Below are positions 21,029-29,234 of a stretch of DNA of 64,000 bases, piece by piece. Source of the DNA: Rhizobium sp. 16-449-1b (lineage in GTDB: Bacteria > Pseudomonadota > Alphaproteobacteria > Rhizobiales > Rhizobiaceae); assembly GCF_017741935.1 (NCBI RefSeq), contig NZ_JAGHMH010000028.1, positions 62,001-126,000 of the forward strand, written 5' to 3'. Position numbers and translations under genes: made by a program. Position 1 is the stretch's first letter. Each line of letters begins with the position of its first letter. The notes under the pieces were generated by a model. It searched no databases, was not told the DNA's origin, and worked only from the letters and a program-made list of their open reading frames with translations.

Positions 21029-21769
21029 TTCGTTTCCGAGGACGATCTCGATTGGGCCGCGCGACGTCAGTTCGATCGCTCCGCAGAGCGTACCCGTGGT
21101 GATCAGCGCGCCTTTCTTCAGCGAGGTGTGCGGGCGCAGCTTGTCATTCGCGTAGGCCAACAGCCATACCAGCACGTCGTCCTTCGGATGGCGCGCCAGG
21201 GCGTCATAGATCACCTGCTCGCCATGCGTCACCTTGAGCGTTGTGTTGCCGACGGTGTCGACGATGCTTTTCGGAAGTGTCGGACCCAGAACATAGCCCT
21301 TGTTGCCGATGCGTTCGGCCAGATAGAGCAGGAAGGACACCTGCCCGCTTTCCACGATGCTGCTTGCCAAAAGCTCGGCGCCGAGATGGCATTCGGCGAT
21401 CGCCTCGACGATCTCCTCGCGGCTGTAATCACCGTTCTGGCGGACCGGGAGATCCTGTCCCAGGCGAACTGCCACTTCCGCCTCGAACTTCATGCCCGGA
21501 CGCCAGGAAATCGATGCGCCGGAGACGGCCTCGAAATAAGGATGCAAGGGTGCCAGGACAGGCTCGCCCGAAGGCGACATGGCCACCTTCCACGCGTGCG
21601 TGGATATGCGCTCTTCAGCGGCGAGAAAATTCTGCGCGTCCATCGCTTCGCGCAAAGTCGCGGGCAAAACGAAATCCGCCGTCGGCGCTTTTTCGCCTGA
21701 CTTTTCAAGGCCACTCAAACGCGCGGCCAGTGCCCGCGGATCGAAACCCTCGCCGGATGAAACTGTCAT
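21002..21769 (-). CDS. Fumarylacetoacetate hydrolase-family / 2-keto-4-pentenoate hydratase-like enzyme
   Basis: Cytoplasmic enzyme of 255 residues with the MhpD-like hydratase fold. The metal-site motif FEAEVAVRLG (about 94-103) is followed by ECHLGAELLASS and the C-terminal KGALITTGTLCGAI, characteristic of the hydratase branch. AGGAAAG supports the start. It sits 85 bases after rhaK on the same strand with no terminator between, so it may be transcribed with the rhamnose genes. Its substrate is unknown. FAH-fold enzymes act on 2-keto-3-deoxy acids, including in the non-phosphorylated rhamnose pathway, but no other enzyme of that pathway is recognisable here. Confidence 0.85.
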   Translation of the reverse strand: MTVSSGEGFDPRALAARLSGLEKSGEKAPTADFVLPATLREAMDAQNFLAAEERISTHAWKVAMSPSGEPVLAPLHPYFEAVSGASISWRPGMKFEAEVAVRLGQDLPVRQNGDYSREEIVEAIAECHLGAELLASSIVESGQVSFLLYLAERIGNKGYVLGPTLPKSIVDTVGNTTLKVTHGEQVIYDALARHPKDDVLVWLLAYANDKLRPHTSLKKGALITTGTLCGAIELTSRGPIEIVLGNETRLSLSIV

Positions 21770-21854
21770 GTCGTGCTTTCCTCACCTGGTATGAAATGCG
21801 CTTCAACTCTACCGGCATTCATAGATGGCGCAAATAGTCGATCCGGAAAGAGTC

Positions 21855-23237
21855 TTATGCTAGCGCGGCGTACCAGCGACGCCGATAGTCATGCAAGTGA
21901 AAGATCTCGCGCGGCGGAAAATGCTTCTCTTTGCCTGTCATCGGCGCAATTCCGGTCAGAAGTGCAGCGCCGGCGCTTGTGCCCGTCGAGCCTGGAACGG
22001 CGATCACATCCCGGCCGGTAAGCGCCGCGACAACATCGAGATAGGTTTCGTTCAACGAGAACGGACCCTCTACGACAACGGGGCCGCCGGCGCCGATCAA
22101 GCCCAGGCACGCCTCGGTCATCAGCGCCAGATAGAGGCATACAACCGCATAGCGTTCGGCAGCACTCGCAGTGTCCGCGTTCAGCCAGCGCCGCTCCTTG
22201 CCCGGGAATGGCCCAGACCCTGGCGCCACGTTTGGCAACAACATCATGCCCTTTTCGATGACGCCGGGCATGGCCGCGACCACGTCCTCGACCACCACGG
22301 GACCGATCTCGGCCGACAGGATTTCGAACTCGCGCCCACCCATGAAACGCGACGACGGAACCGCGCGCCCGTAGGCATCAACATTGGCAAGCGTATCGCG
22401 TTTTGGATCGAGGTGGTCGAGATCGCCACCGACGCCGAAATTCACCACCCAGGTACCCGTTGAGACAACGGCGAACGGCGCTTGCCGGCTGACCAGATGC
22501 GGCAGCAGCGAAGCGTTGGAATCGTGGATGCCGCAATAGACGGGAACGGTTGTGGAAAGCCCGATCTCCTCGGCGATGTCAGGCAGCACTGGTCCGAGCG
22601 CATCGAAAGCCGACCGGATCGGCGCCATCAGCGGTCTTATTCCCAACGTGTCGACGAGACTGGAGTAGCTCGATGTGCGCGGGTTCCACAGATCCGTGTG
22701 GCAACCGAGCGACGTCACCTCATTGGCCGCAACACCTGTCAGCCGCGCCGCCCAGTATTGGGCGTAGGTGACGATGGTGGCGACACCGGCGAACGCTTCC
22801 GGAAAGGCCGTCTGCTGGTAGTGCAGCTGCGCTCCGATGTTCAGGCCCATCGACTGGCGCGGCGAATAGGTTTCGTCGAATGACGGGCGCAGCGCGGTAT
22901 ACGCGTCGATAATATCTCGTGGATATTCGTGCTCGTAATCGAGCACCGGCATGGCGAGCGCCCCATCCGCAGCAAGCAGAGCGGCGCTAGCACCATGCGT
23001 GGTAATCGAGATCGCATCGAAGCCGGGCGAGACGGCAAATTGTTTCAGCGCGTCGAGCGCAAAGGCCCACAGCGCCTCCACATCATAATGCGGGTAGGGA
23101 CCCGACTTGATCACCACGTTCGGCGTCTTGACGACCGCAACCTCGGCGCCGGTGGCGCTGTCGAGCACGACGACCTTGGCATTCGTCTTGCCGATATCGA
23201 AAACCGCGACGCGGGCGTAGCTCTGGCTTGATGTCAT
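21855..23237 (-). CDS. rhaK: FGGY-family sugar kinase RhaK
   Basis: L-rhamnulose (or rhamnose-pathway) kinase of 460 residues, FGGY fold. The N-terminal phosphate-loop motif VFDIGKTNAKVVV (about 13-25) and ITTHGASAALL, the central VYCGIHDSNASLLPHL and the late GGPVVVEGPFS mark the two actin-like lobes. In R. leguminosarum the equivalent RhaK is needed for kinase activity and also for rhamnose transport. The start overlaps the rhaU stop (ATGA). It is the last of the rhaRSTPQUK series, followed by the FAH-family gene. Confidence 0.92.
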   Translation of the reverse strand: MTSSQSYARVAVFDIGKTNAKVVVLDSATGAEVAVVKTPNVVIKSGPYPHYDVEALWAFALDALKQFAVSPGFDAISITTHGASAALLAADGALAMPVLDYEHEYPRDIIDAYTALRPSFDETYSPRQSMGLNIGAQLHYQQTAFPEAFAGVATIVTYAQYWAARLTGVAANEVTSLGCHTDLWNPRTSSYSSLVDTLGIRPLMAPIRSAFDALGPVLPDIAEEIGLSTTVPVYCGIHDSNASLLPHLVSRQAPFAVVSTGTWVVNFGVGGDLDHLDPKRDTLANVDAYGRAVPSSRFMGGREFEILSAEIGPVVVEDVVAAMPGVIEKGMMLLPNVAPGSGPFPGKERRWLNADTASAAERYAVVCLYLALMTEACLGLIGAGGPVVVEGPFSLNETYLDVVAALTGRDVIAVPGSTGTSAGAALLTGIAPMTGKEKHFPPREIFHLHDYRRRWYAALA

Positions 23238-23554
23238 GGCATATGAAAGACGGTGACGAGGTCGGTCTGGACAGGCGAATTATCCAGATTGGTGGCCATG
23301 ATATCGCGCATATGCGCCCACCAGCGCTTCATAACGGGATGCTCCGGCAGGCTCGTCAGCGTGTTGTCGCTTGTCCGCGTAAGGACGCCGAACAGCGTGT
23401 TGGTCTCGCGGTCGAGATGGATCGAGTAATCGCTGGCGCCGGACTGGTGCAGCAGCTCGACCAGTTCCGGCCAGATTTCGTCATGGCGCTTGATATACTC
23501 GGCTTCCATGCCGGGATTGAGCGTCATCTTGAAGGCGTGTTTTTCCAGCGTCAT
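23234..23554 (-). CDS. rhaU: L-rhamnose mutarotase RhaU
   Basis: Protein of 106 residues interconverting alpha- and beta-L-rhamnose. It carries the family features KHAFKMTLNPGMEAEYIKRH near the start, with H26 (KRHDEIWPEL), the SDYSIHL strand, and the WWAHMRDIM motif near the end. The start at 23554 overlaps the rhaQ stop (ATGA) and its own stop overlaps the rhaK start (ATGA). It is therefore tightly coupled between permease and kinase, as in R. leguminosarum. A longer open frame through rhaQ is only a shadow. Confidence 0.94.
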   Translation of the reverse strand: MTLEKHAFKMTLNPGMEAEYIKRHDEIWPELVELLHQSGASDYSIHLDRETNTLFGVLTRTSDNTLTSLPEHPVMKRWWAHMRDIMATNLDNSPVQTDLVTVFHMP

Positions 23555-24564
23555 TTCGAACTCATGGCTTTGATGCGGCGAGCGATGATCGGGATCGCGA
23601 TGGTGATGATCAGCAGCAGGCCGATGAAGATCGACATGACGATGCCGGGAACGTTCAGCAGGCCGAGACCGAAGGTGACGAGGCCCATGACGAAGGCCGC
23701 GATGACAACGCCGCCGATCTTGCCGGAACCGCCAAGGATCGAAACGCCGCCGAGAACCACCATGGTGACGACCTCGAGCTCCCAGCCTTGCGCGATCGAC
23801 GGACGTGTCGAGCCGAGCCGCGAGGTCAGGCAGACCGAGGCAATGCCGCTCATCACGCCCGTCAGCATGAAGAGAATGAACTTCACCCGCTCGACAGGGA
23901 TGCCGGAGAAGCGCGCGGCGAAGTCGTTGTTGCCGATCGTGTAGACTTGGCGGCCGAAATTGGTGGCGTGCAGCAGAATGGCGAACAGGATCGCCAACAC
24001 GATGAAGAGCACGAACTCGAAGGAGAAGACCCAGACGACGTAACCCTGCCCGAAGAAGGCGAAATCCTCGGGATAGTTCCCGTAAGCCTGGTCGCCCAGC
24101 ACGATGTAGGAGATGCCGCGAAACAGGCTCATCGTGCCGATGGTGACGACGATGGAGGGAAGCTTCATCACCGAAACGAGGAAACCGTTGAACATGCCGC
24201 AAAGCAGCCCGACGCCGACGCCGATCGCGACGAGACCCGGTGCGCCGACACCCGCCTGCGCCGCGGCGCCCATGGCGGTCGAGGCCAGCGCGATGATGGC
24301 GGCGACCGACAGGTCGATCTCGCCGGATATGACGAGCAGCGCCATGGCAAAGGCGATCATCGCCTTTTCGGTGAAATTGAAGGTCGCGTCAGAGAGGTTC
24401 CAGGCATCCAGGAAGTAGGGCGATGCCAGCGAATTGAAGATGAAGATCACGACGGCAACGCCGAAGAGCAGCACTTCCCAGCTGGACATGATCCGCTTGA
24501 ACGGCGTTCCCAGGCGATCCGGGATGACGCGCTTTTCGGTGGGCGTGGAAACGACGGTGCTCAT
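23551..24564 (-). CDS. rhaQ: Rhamnose ABC transporter permease RhaQ
   Basis: Inner-membrane permease of 337 residues, CUT2 (RbsC-like) family, with about nine hydrophobic helices. It has the family motifs KAMIAFAMALLVISGEIDLSV near TM2/3 and GGVSILGGSGKIGGV (about 247-261). It pairs with RhaP, whose gene overlaps its start by 4 bases, to form the channel fed by RhaS and energised by RhaT. Confidence 0.93.
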   Translation of the reverse strand: MSTVVSTPTEKRVIPDRLGTPFKRIMSSWEVLLFGVAVVIFIFNSLASPYFLDAWNLSDATFNFTEKAMIAFAMALLVISGEIDLSVAAIIALASTAMGAAAQAGVGAPGLVAIGVGVGLLCGMFNGFLVSVMKLPSIVVTIGTMSLFRGISYIVLGDQAYGNYPEDFAFFGQGYVVWVFSFEFVLFIVLAILFAILLHATNFGRQVYTIGNNDFAARFSGIPVERVKFILFMLTGVMSGIASVCLTSRLGSTRPSIAQGWELEVVTMVVLGGVSILGGSGKIGGVVIAAFVMGLVTFGLGLLNVPGIVMSIFIGLLLIITIAIPIIARRIKAMSSK

Positions 24565-25562
24565 GCTGCCACCTCTGCTGGAGTTTCCGCGGCGGCCTTG
24601 TCGCGCAGGATGATGCGGCCGCGATTGCGCTCGCGCCTTGCGTTGAAGACGACGGCGAGAATGATGACGGTGCCGGAGATCGCCATCTGCGTGAAGGGCG
24701 AGATGCCGATGACGGGCAGCGCGTTCTTGATCACGCCGAGGAAGAGCGCGCCGAGCACGGTGCCCAGCACCGATCCGACGCCGCCGGCGATCGAGATGCC
24801 GCCGATGACGCAGGCAGCGACGCTATCAAGCTCGAAGCCATTGGCGATATCGACATAGGCGACCGCGTAGCGCGAGACCCAAAGATAGCTCGCAAGGCCG
24901 GCGAGCGCGCCAGACAGAACGAAGGCAAGGAACTTGGTCCAGCCGACATCAATGCCGGCATAGACGGCCGCTGTCGGATTGCCGCCGGCGGCATAGGTGG
25001 AGCGGCCGAACTGGGTGTATTTCAACACGACGTATATGAGCGCGACGATGATGATCGCGGCCCAGCTCAGCACCGGCATACCGAGAACAACGGTGCGGGG
25101 AACATTGAGGAAGGTCGGCGTCATCTGATGCGCATTGACCCACTCACCGCCCGAGAGCACGAAGGCCATGCCGCGATAGATGGTGAGCGTTCCCAGTGTC
25201 ACCACGATCGGCGGAATCTCAAGTGCCCAGACGAGAAAGCCATTGATGGCGCCGAGGCAAGCGCCGATCAAGACCGCGGCGAGGATCAGGACGATCAGGG
25301 GCAGATCAGGATGCGCCGCGTTCAGCATCGCGATCGCCATGCCGGTGAAGGCGAGGTTGGCAGCAACCGACAGGTCGATCGACTTCGTCAGGATGACGGT
25401 CATCTGCGCCAGCGCCAGGATGATCAGGATCGACGTGTCGTTGAAGATGCCTGCGAGGTTTCCAGGCGTTGCAAAGCCATCAGCGCGGGTCGAAAAGGCG
25501 GCGATCATCACCGCGATGATGATGAAAAGCAGCGTTTCGCGTTTTCTCAAGAGTCTGGACAT
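24561..25562 (-). CDS. rhaP: Rhamnose ABC transporter permease RhaP
   Basis: Second CUT2 permease, 333 residues, about nine hydrophobic helices. The motifs MTVILTKSIDLSVAANLA and GGISIAGGVGSVLGTVLGAL correspond to those in RhaQ, showing the two are paralogues. The C-terminal tail is short and basic (NARRERNRGRII). The gene begins 10 bases after rhaT and overlaps rhaQ. Confidence 0.93.
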   Translation of the reverse strand: MSRLLRKRETLLFIIIAVMIAAFSTRADGFATPGNLAGIFNDTSILIILALAQMTVILTKSIDLSVAANLAFTGMAIAMLNAAHPDLPLIVLILAAVLIGACLGAINGFLVWALEIPPIVVTLGTLTIYRGMAFVLSGGEWVNAHQMTPTFLNVPRTVVLGMPVLSWAAIIIVALIYVVLKYTQFGRSTYAAGGNPTAAVYAGIDVGWTKFLAFVLSGALAGLASYLWVSRYAVAYVDIANGFELDSVAACVIGGISIAGGVGSVLGTVLGALFLGVIKNALPVIGISPFTQMAISGTVIILAVVFNARRERNRGRIILRDKAAAETPAEVAA

Positions 25563-25572
25563 GCTGGTTACC

Positions 25573-27108
25573 TCAAGCGTTACCGGTGGCAGCGCGCACC
25601 AGCGTTTCCGGCGTCAGGTCCTTGCGCTCGAAAAGGCCGGCCGACAGGCCCTCCTTCATGACAAGCACCCGATCGGACATTCCGATGATCTCCGGCAGTT
25701 CAGACGAGATCATGATGATGGAGAGGCCCTCGGCGGCGAGCTCGCTGATGAAGCCATGCACCGCCGCCTTCGAGCCGATATCGATGCCCTTGGTCGGTTC
25801 GTCGAGAATGATGACCTTGGGCATTGTCGCCAGCCACTTGCCGATCACCACCTTCTGCTGGTTGCCACCCGACAGCGTTCCGACTGGAACCGAAAGCGCC
25901 GCGGCGCGCAGATCGAGCCGCTCGGCATATTTGCGCGCCAACGCGAACTCATTGGCTGCCTTCAGGAAGCCCTTGCGCGAGGTGCGTCCGAGCGATGGCA
26001 GCGTCATGTTCTGATAGATCGGCATGGGAAGCGCCAGGCCGTGGCGGCCGCGCTCTTCCGGGACGTAGACGATACCGGCCCTGATGGCGTCGAGCGGCGA
26101 GTTGATGCTGATCTCCCGGCCATCAAGCGTGAGCTTGCCCGATAGCGGCTTGGTGATGCCGAACAGGGACTGACAGAGCTCGGAGCGGCCGGCGCCTATC
26201 AGGCCGTAAATGCCGAGGATCTCGCCCTTGCGCAGCGTCAGCGAGATGTCGCGGAACTCGGTCTGGTGACAGTATTTCTCGACCTGCAGCACCGGTCCGC
26301 CGATCGCGACGTCGATCTTCGGAAACGCGTTCTCGACATCGCGGCCGACCATCATGCGGACGATCTCGTCCTGTGGTGTGGCTTTCAGATTGCCGTGGCC
26401 GACAGCGCGGCCGTCGCGGAAGACCGCGAAATTGTCGGCGATCTCGTAGAGTTCGTCGAACTTGTGGCTGATGAAGAGGATGGCTTTGCCCTGTGCCTTC
26501 AGGCCTTCGACGATGCGGAAGAGATCGTCGATCTCCTTGCGCGACAGGGCAGCGGTCGGCTCGTCCATGATGACGATGCGGGCCTCGATCGACAGCGCGC
26601 GGGAGATCGCCACGAGGTGGCGCTGCGCGATCGAGAGGTCCTTCAGGCGGATCGTCGGATCGATATTGCTTTCAAGCGAGGTGAGCAGCGCCTTCGCGCG
26701 GCTGTTCATCAACTTCCAGTCGATGGTACGGAAACGCGTGCGCGGCGCATGGCCGAGGAAGATGTTTTCGGCAACCGTCAGCTCGTCGAAAAGCACGGTT
26801 TCCTGATGGATCGCGGTGACGCCGGCATCTATCGCGGCCTGCGCATTGGCAAACGTCGTCGGCTTGCCGTCGACCAGGATCTCGCCTTCGTTCGGGCGGT
26901 AAATGCCGGTGAGAATCTTGACGAGCGTCGACTTGCCGGCGCCGTTTTCGCCGATCAGCGCGGTGACCTTGCCGGGATAGAGCGCGATGCTGACGTTATC
27001 GAGCGCCTTCACGCCAGGGAAGATCTGCGAGATGCCGCGCATCTCGAGAATTGCGGGTACGTCGTTTGTCGCGACGCTTGCAACAGGGTGTTGAAGGGCG
27101 TTGTTCAT
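25573..27108 (-). CDS. rhaT: Rhamnose ABC transporter ATPase RhaT (two ABC domains)
   Basis: Cytoplasmic sugar-ABC ATPase of 511 residues with tandem nucleotide-binding domains, as in RbsA. The first half has Walker A GENGAGKSTLVK and Walker B IVIMDEPTAALSRKE. The second half has a degenerate Walker A (GLIGAGRSEL), signature LSGGNQQKVVIGKWLA and Walker B VIILDEPTKGIDIGSK. The asymmetry (one sound, one weak site) is normal in this family. It is separated from rhaS by 71 bases containing a strong stem-loop. Confidence 0.94.
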   Translation of the reverse strand: MNNALQHPVASVATNDVPAILEMRGISQIFPGVKALDNVSIALYPGKVTALIGENGAGKSTLVKILTGIYRPNEGEILVDGKPTTFANAQAAIDAGVTAIHQETVLFDELTVAENIFLGHAPRTRFRTIDWKLMNSRAKALLTSLESNIDPTIRLKDLSIAQRHLVAISRALSIEARIVIMDEPTAALSRKEIDDLFRIVEGLKAQGKAILFISHKFDELYEIADNFAVFRDGRAVGHGNLKATPQDEIVRMMVGRDVENAFPKIDVAIGGPVLQVEKYCHQTEFRDISLTLRKGEILGIYGLIGAGRSELCQSLFGITKPLSGKLTLDGREISINSPLDAIRAGIVYVPEERGRHGLALPMPIYQNMTLPSLGRTSRKGFLKAANEFALARKYAERLDLRAAALSVPVGTLSGGNQQKVVIGKWLATMPKVIILDEPTKGIDIGSKAAVHGFISELAAEGLSIIMISSELPEIIGMSDRVLVMKEGLSAGLFERKDLTPETLVRAATGNA

Positions 27109-27137
27109 CAGCGCTTACCAGTGTTCATTGGGAAGGG

Positions 27138-27158
27138 CCCGGCGGCAGCGCCGCCGGG
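27138..27158 (-). other. Intercistronic stem-loop between rhaS and rhaT
   Basis: Perfect 9-base stem CCCGGCGGC / GCCGCCGGG with loop AGC. In the direction of rha transcription (minus) no T-run follows, so it is more likely to stabilise the rhaS message or cause partial termination, raising the binding protein over the membrane parts. On the plus strand TTTTG follows it, but no plus-strand gene ends there. Confidence 0.6.
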
Positions 27159-27179
27159 TTTTGTCTGTCCACGAAAGGC

Positions 27180-28175
27180 TTAGAAGACCTTCGAGAACTG
27201 GTCGATGTTCGACGCGTTGTAGATGAACGGGTCGGCCATTGCGGCTTCGCCCTTGTCGTCTACCTTGATCTTGCCCATGCGGCCGGCTTCGATTTCGGTG
27301 CCCGGTGCGCCAGTCGCGTCACCCTTTACGAGGTGATAGGCGATCTGCGTTGCGGAGTAGCCGAGGTCGATCGGGTTCCAGATCGCGAATTCCTTCGTCG
27401 CACCCGACTTGATCGCACCGGCCATTTCGGACGGCAGGCCGAGACCCGTGACATAGACCTTGCCGACGAGACCCTTGTCTTCGACGACCTTGGAAGCGGC
27501 CAGAACGCCGACCGTCGTCGGAGCGACGATGACCTTGACGTTCGGGTTCGACTTCAGGAGGCCTTCGGCTTCGCGATAGGACTTGTCGGAGAGGTCGTCA
27601 CCGTAAACGGTGGTGACGAGGTTCATGCCGGCGAAGTCCTTGAGCTGCTTCTTCATCTCACCGATCCAGATGTTCTGGTTCGTCGAGGTGGTCGTTGCCG
27701 ACAGGATCGCGAAGTCACCCTTGCCGCCTTCGAGGTGATCCTTGACGAGCGTCAGGCACATCTTGCCGATCAGTTCGTTGGACGACGGGTTCAGCTGCAG
27801 GATACGGCCGTCCTTGTTGACGCCGGAATCCCAGGAGATGACCTTGATGCCGCGCTGCTTGGCCTTCTTGAGGGCCGGGATGACAGCGTCGGGATCGTTG
27901 GCGGAGATCGCGATGGCGTCGACGCCCTGCGCGATCAGCGAGTTGATGACTTCGATCTGGCCTTCGGCCGTCGTCGAGGTCGGGCCGGTGTAGATGACTT
28001 CCACGCCGCCGAGTTCCTTGGCTGCTTCCTGGGCGCCCTTGTTGGCGGCTTCAAAGAAGCCGTTGCCGAGCGACTTGACCACGAGGCCGATCTTGATGTC
28101 CTTGGCGCTTGCAGCACCTGCCATCAATGCGACGGCAAAGGCGACGCCCACCGCCAATGTCTTTGCGAGTTTCAT
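27180..28175 (-). CDS. rhaS: Rhamnose-binding periplasmic protein RhaS
   Basis: Substrate-binding protein of 331 residues, peripl_BP (RbsB-like) fold. The signal peptide ends AGAASA/KD and the mature chain begins IKIGLVVKSLGNGFF, with the usual hinge strands (IAISANDPDAV, VIVAPTTVGV, YVTGLGLPSEM). It captures L-rhamnose for RhaPQT. The start is preceded by GGGAGGAAGAAAG, a strong ribosome site consistent with high expression of a binding protein. It is the first transport gene after rhaR. Confidence 0.94.
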   Translation of the reverse strand: MKLAKTLAVGVAFAVALMAGAASAKDIKIGLVVKSLGNGFFEAANKGAQEAAKELGGVEVIYTGPTSTTAEGQIEVINSLIAQGVDAIAISANDPDAVIPALKKAKQRGIKVISWDSGVNKDGRILQLNPSSNELIGKMCLTLVKDHLEGGKGDFAILSATTTSTNQNIWIGEMKKQLKDFAGMNLVTTVYGDDLSDKSYREAEGLLKSNPNVKVIVAPTTVGVLAASKVVEDKGLVGKVYVTGLGLPSEMAGAIKSGATKEFAIWNPIDLGYSATQIAYHLVKGDATGAPGTEIEAGRMGKIKVDDKGEAAMADPFIYNASNIDQFSKVF

Positions 28176-28225
28176 GCTTTCTTCCTCCCACGTTGATTGA
28201 CTTGACTACATCCTGCCGGTGCCGC

Positions 28226-29035
28226 TCAGGCGACCGACGAGGAATCCTCCCTTGCCTGCGAGACCATGCTCGCAACAACGAGCTTGACGCCCGCATCCTC
28301 GATCATCCGCACCGCCTCGTCGGGCACTCCCTCGTCCGTGATCACCGTCGTGACACGATCGAGCGGACATAGAATGAGGCTTGAGCGGCGATGAAACTTG
28401 CTGGAATCGACCATGACGATCAGCTCGTCAGCCTGATGCATCAGCTTCTGCTCGCTCTGAATGATCTGCGCATCCGCCTCCATGATCCCGAGCGGACCGA
28501 CGCCCTGCGCGCCGATGAAGAAGCGCCGCGCATAGAAATTGCGGATCGCGTCATTGTCGAAGGGCGACAGGATGAGGCTCTGCTCGCGATAGATCACGCC
28601 ACCCGGAACCGTCACCGTGTTCTTCGAATGCTTGACCAGATGCTCGGCGATCGCGAACGAATTGGTCATCACCTGCATGCGATGCGCCGCCATGAAATGC
28701 ACCATCTGGAAGGTGGTCGTCCCACCATTGATGATGATGGCGTCGCCAGGATCGCAGAGATCGACGGCCGCGCGCGCAATTGCGCGCTTTTTATCGGAAT
28801 TGACTGATTCTGAAACCCGGAAAGGCCGACCGGCGAGATTGCCGAGCTGCGGCGGATGCACGGCTTCCGCCCCGCCACGCACGCGCCGGATCTTTCCCTG
28901 CACGTGAAGCGCTGCGATATCGCGCCGGATCGTCGCCTCGGAAGCCTCGGTCAGCTCGGAAATATCCTGAACCGTCACGACCGACTTTTCCTGTACGGCG
29001 CTCAATATGATGCGATGGCGTTCGCGTTCGTGCAT
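28226..29035 (-). CDS. rhaR: DeoR-family rhamnose regulator RhaR
   Basis: Repressor of 269 residues from the ATG at 29035, chosen over the one at 29050 because AGGAGG lies 5 bases upstream. The N-terminal DeoR helix-turn-helix reads VVTVQDISELTEASEATIRRD, followed by the wing IRRVRGGAEA. The C-terminal sensor domain (about 80-250) has the DeoRC pattern IINGGTTTFQMV and GAQGVGPLGIMEAD. In R. leguminosarum RhaR controls the divergent rha units. The likely operators are the mirrored elements at 29076-29093 and 29131-29148. Confidence 0.93.
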   Translation of the reverse strand: MHERERHRIILSAVQEKSVVTVQDISELTEASEATIRRDIAALHVQGKIRRVRGGAEAVHPPQLGNLAGRPFRVSESVNSDKKRAIARAAVDLCDPGDAIIINGGTTTFQMVHFMAAHRMQVMTNSFAIAEHLVKHSKNTVTVPGGVIYREQSLILSPFDNDAIRNFYARRFFIGAQGVGPLGIMEADAQIIQSEQKLMHQADELIVMVDSSKFHRRSSLILCPLDRVTTVITDEGVPDEAVRMIEDAGVKLVVASMVSQAREDSSSVA

Positions 29036-29052
29036 GGGTTCCTCCTGCATCG

Positions 29053-29093
29053 TTTATTTCGCAGTTGTGACAATGTGTCAATCATAAGCGATC
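29053..29093 (-). promoter_or_regulatory. rhaR-side promoter with RhaR-type element
   Basis: On the minus strand TTGACA (29076-29081) and AATAAA (29053-29058) are spaced 17 bases. The -35 forms the end of an 18-base element (29076-29093) that reads GATCGCTTATGATTGACA on the minus strand and recurs, 15 of 18 bases, over the opposite promoter. Confidence 0.68.
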
Positions 29094-29130
29094 ATCTTTT
29101 TCCATATTGCGTTGCAACATAATCGTTTTT

Positions 29131-29172
29131 GATCGTTTTCGATTGACAGCGCCGCTTTTGATGAGCGATACC
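29131..29172 (+). promoter_or_regulatory. rhaD promoter with RhaR-type element
   Basis: TTGACA (29143-29148) with an 18-base spacer to GATACC (29167-29172), about 60 bases before the rhaD start. The 18 bases 29131-29148 read GATCGTTTTCGATTGACA, the mirror partner of the element over the rhaR promoter. A repressor binding here would cover the -35. The -10 is weak and is the least certain part. Confidence 0.62.
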
Positions 29173-29234
29173 GTCACCGCAAAGGGCGTATTACTCATTT
29201 TCACGTCCTGAAGAATTCTACATGGGAGGATGAC

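Noticed and set aside
23555..24202. Long upstream extension of the rhaU frame
   Set aside because: It runs through rhaQ in another frame and has no protein-like composition. The 106-residue mutarotase starting at 23554 accounts for the family length.
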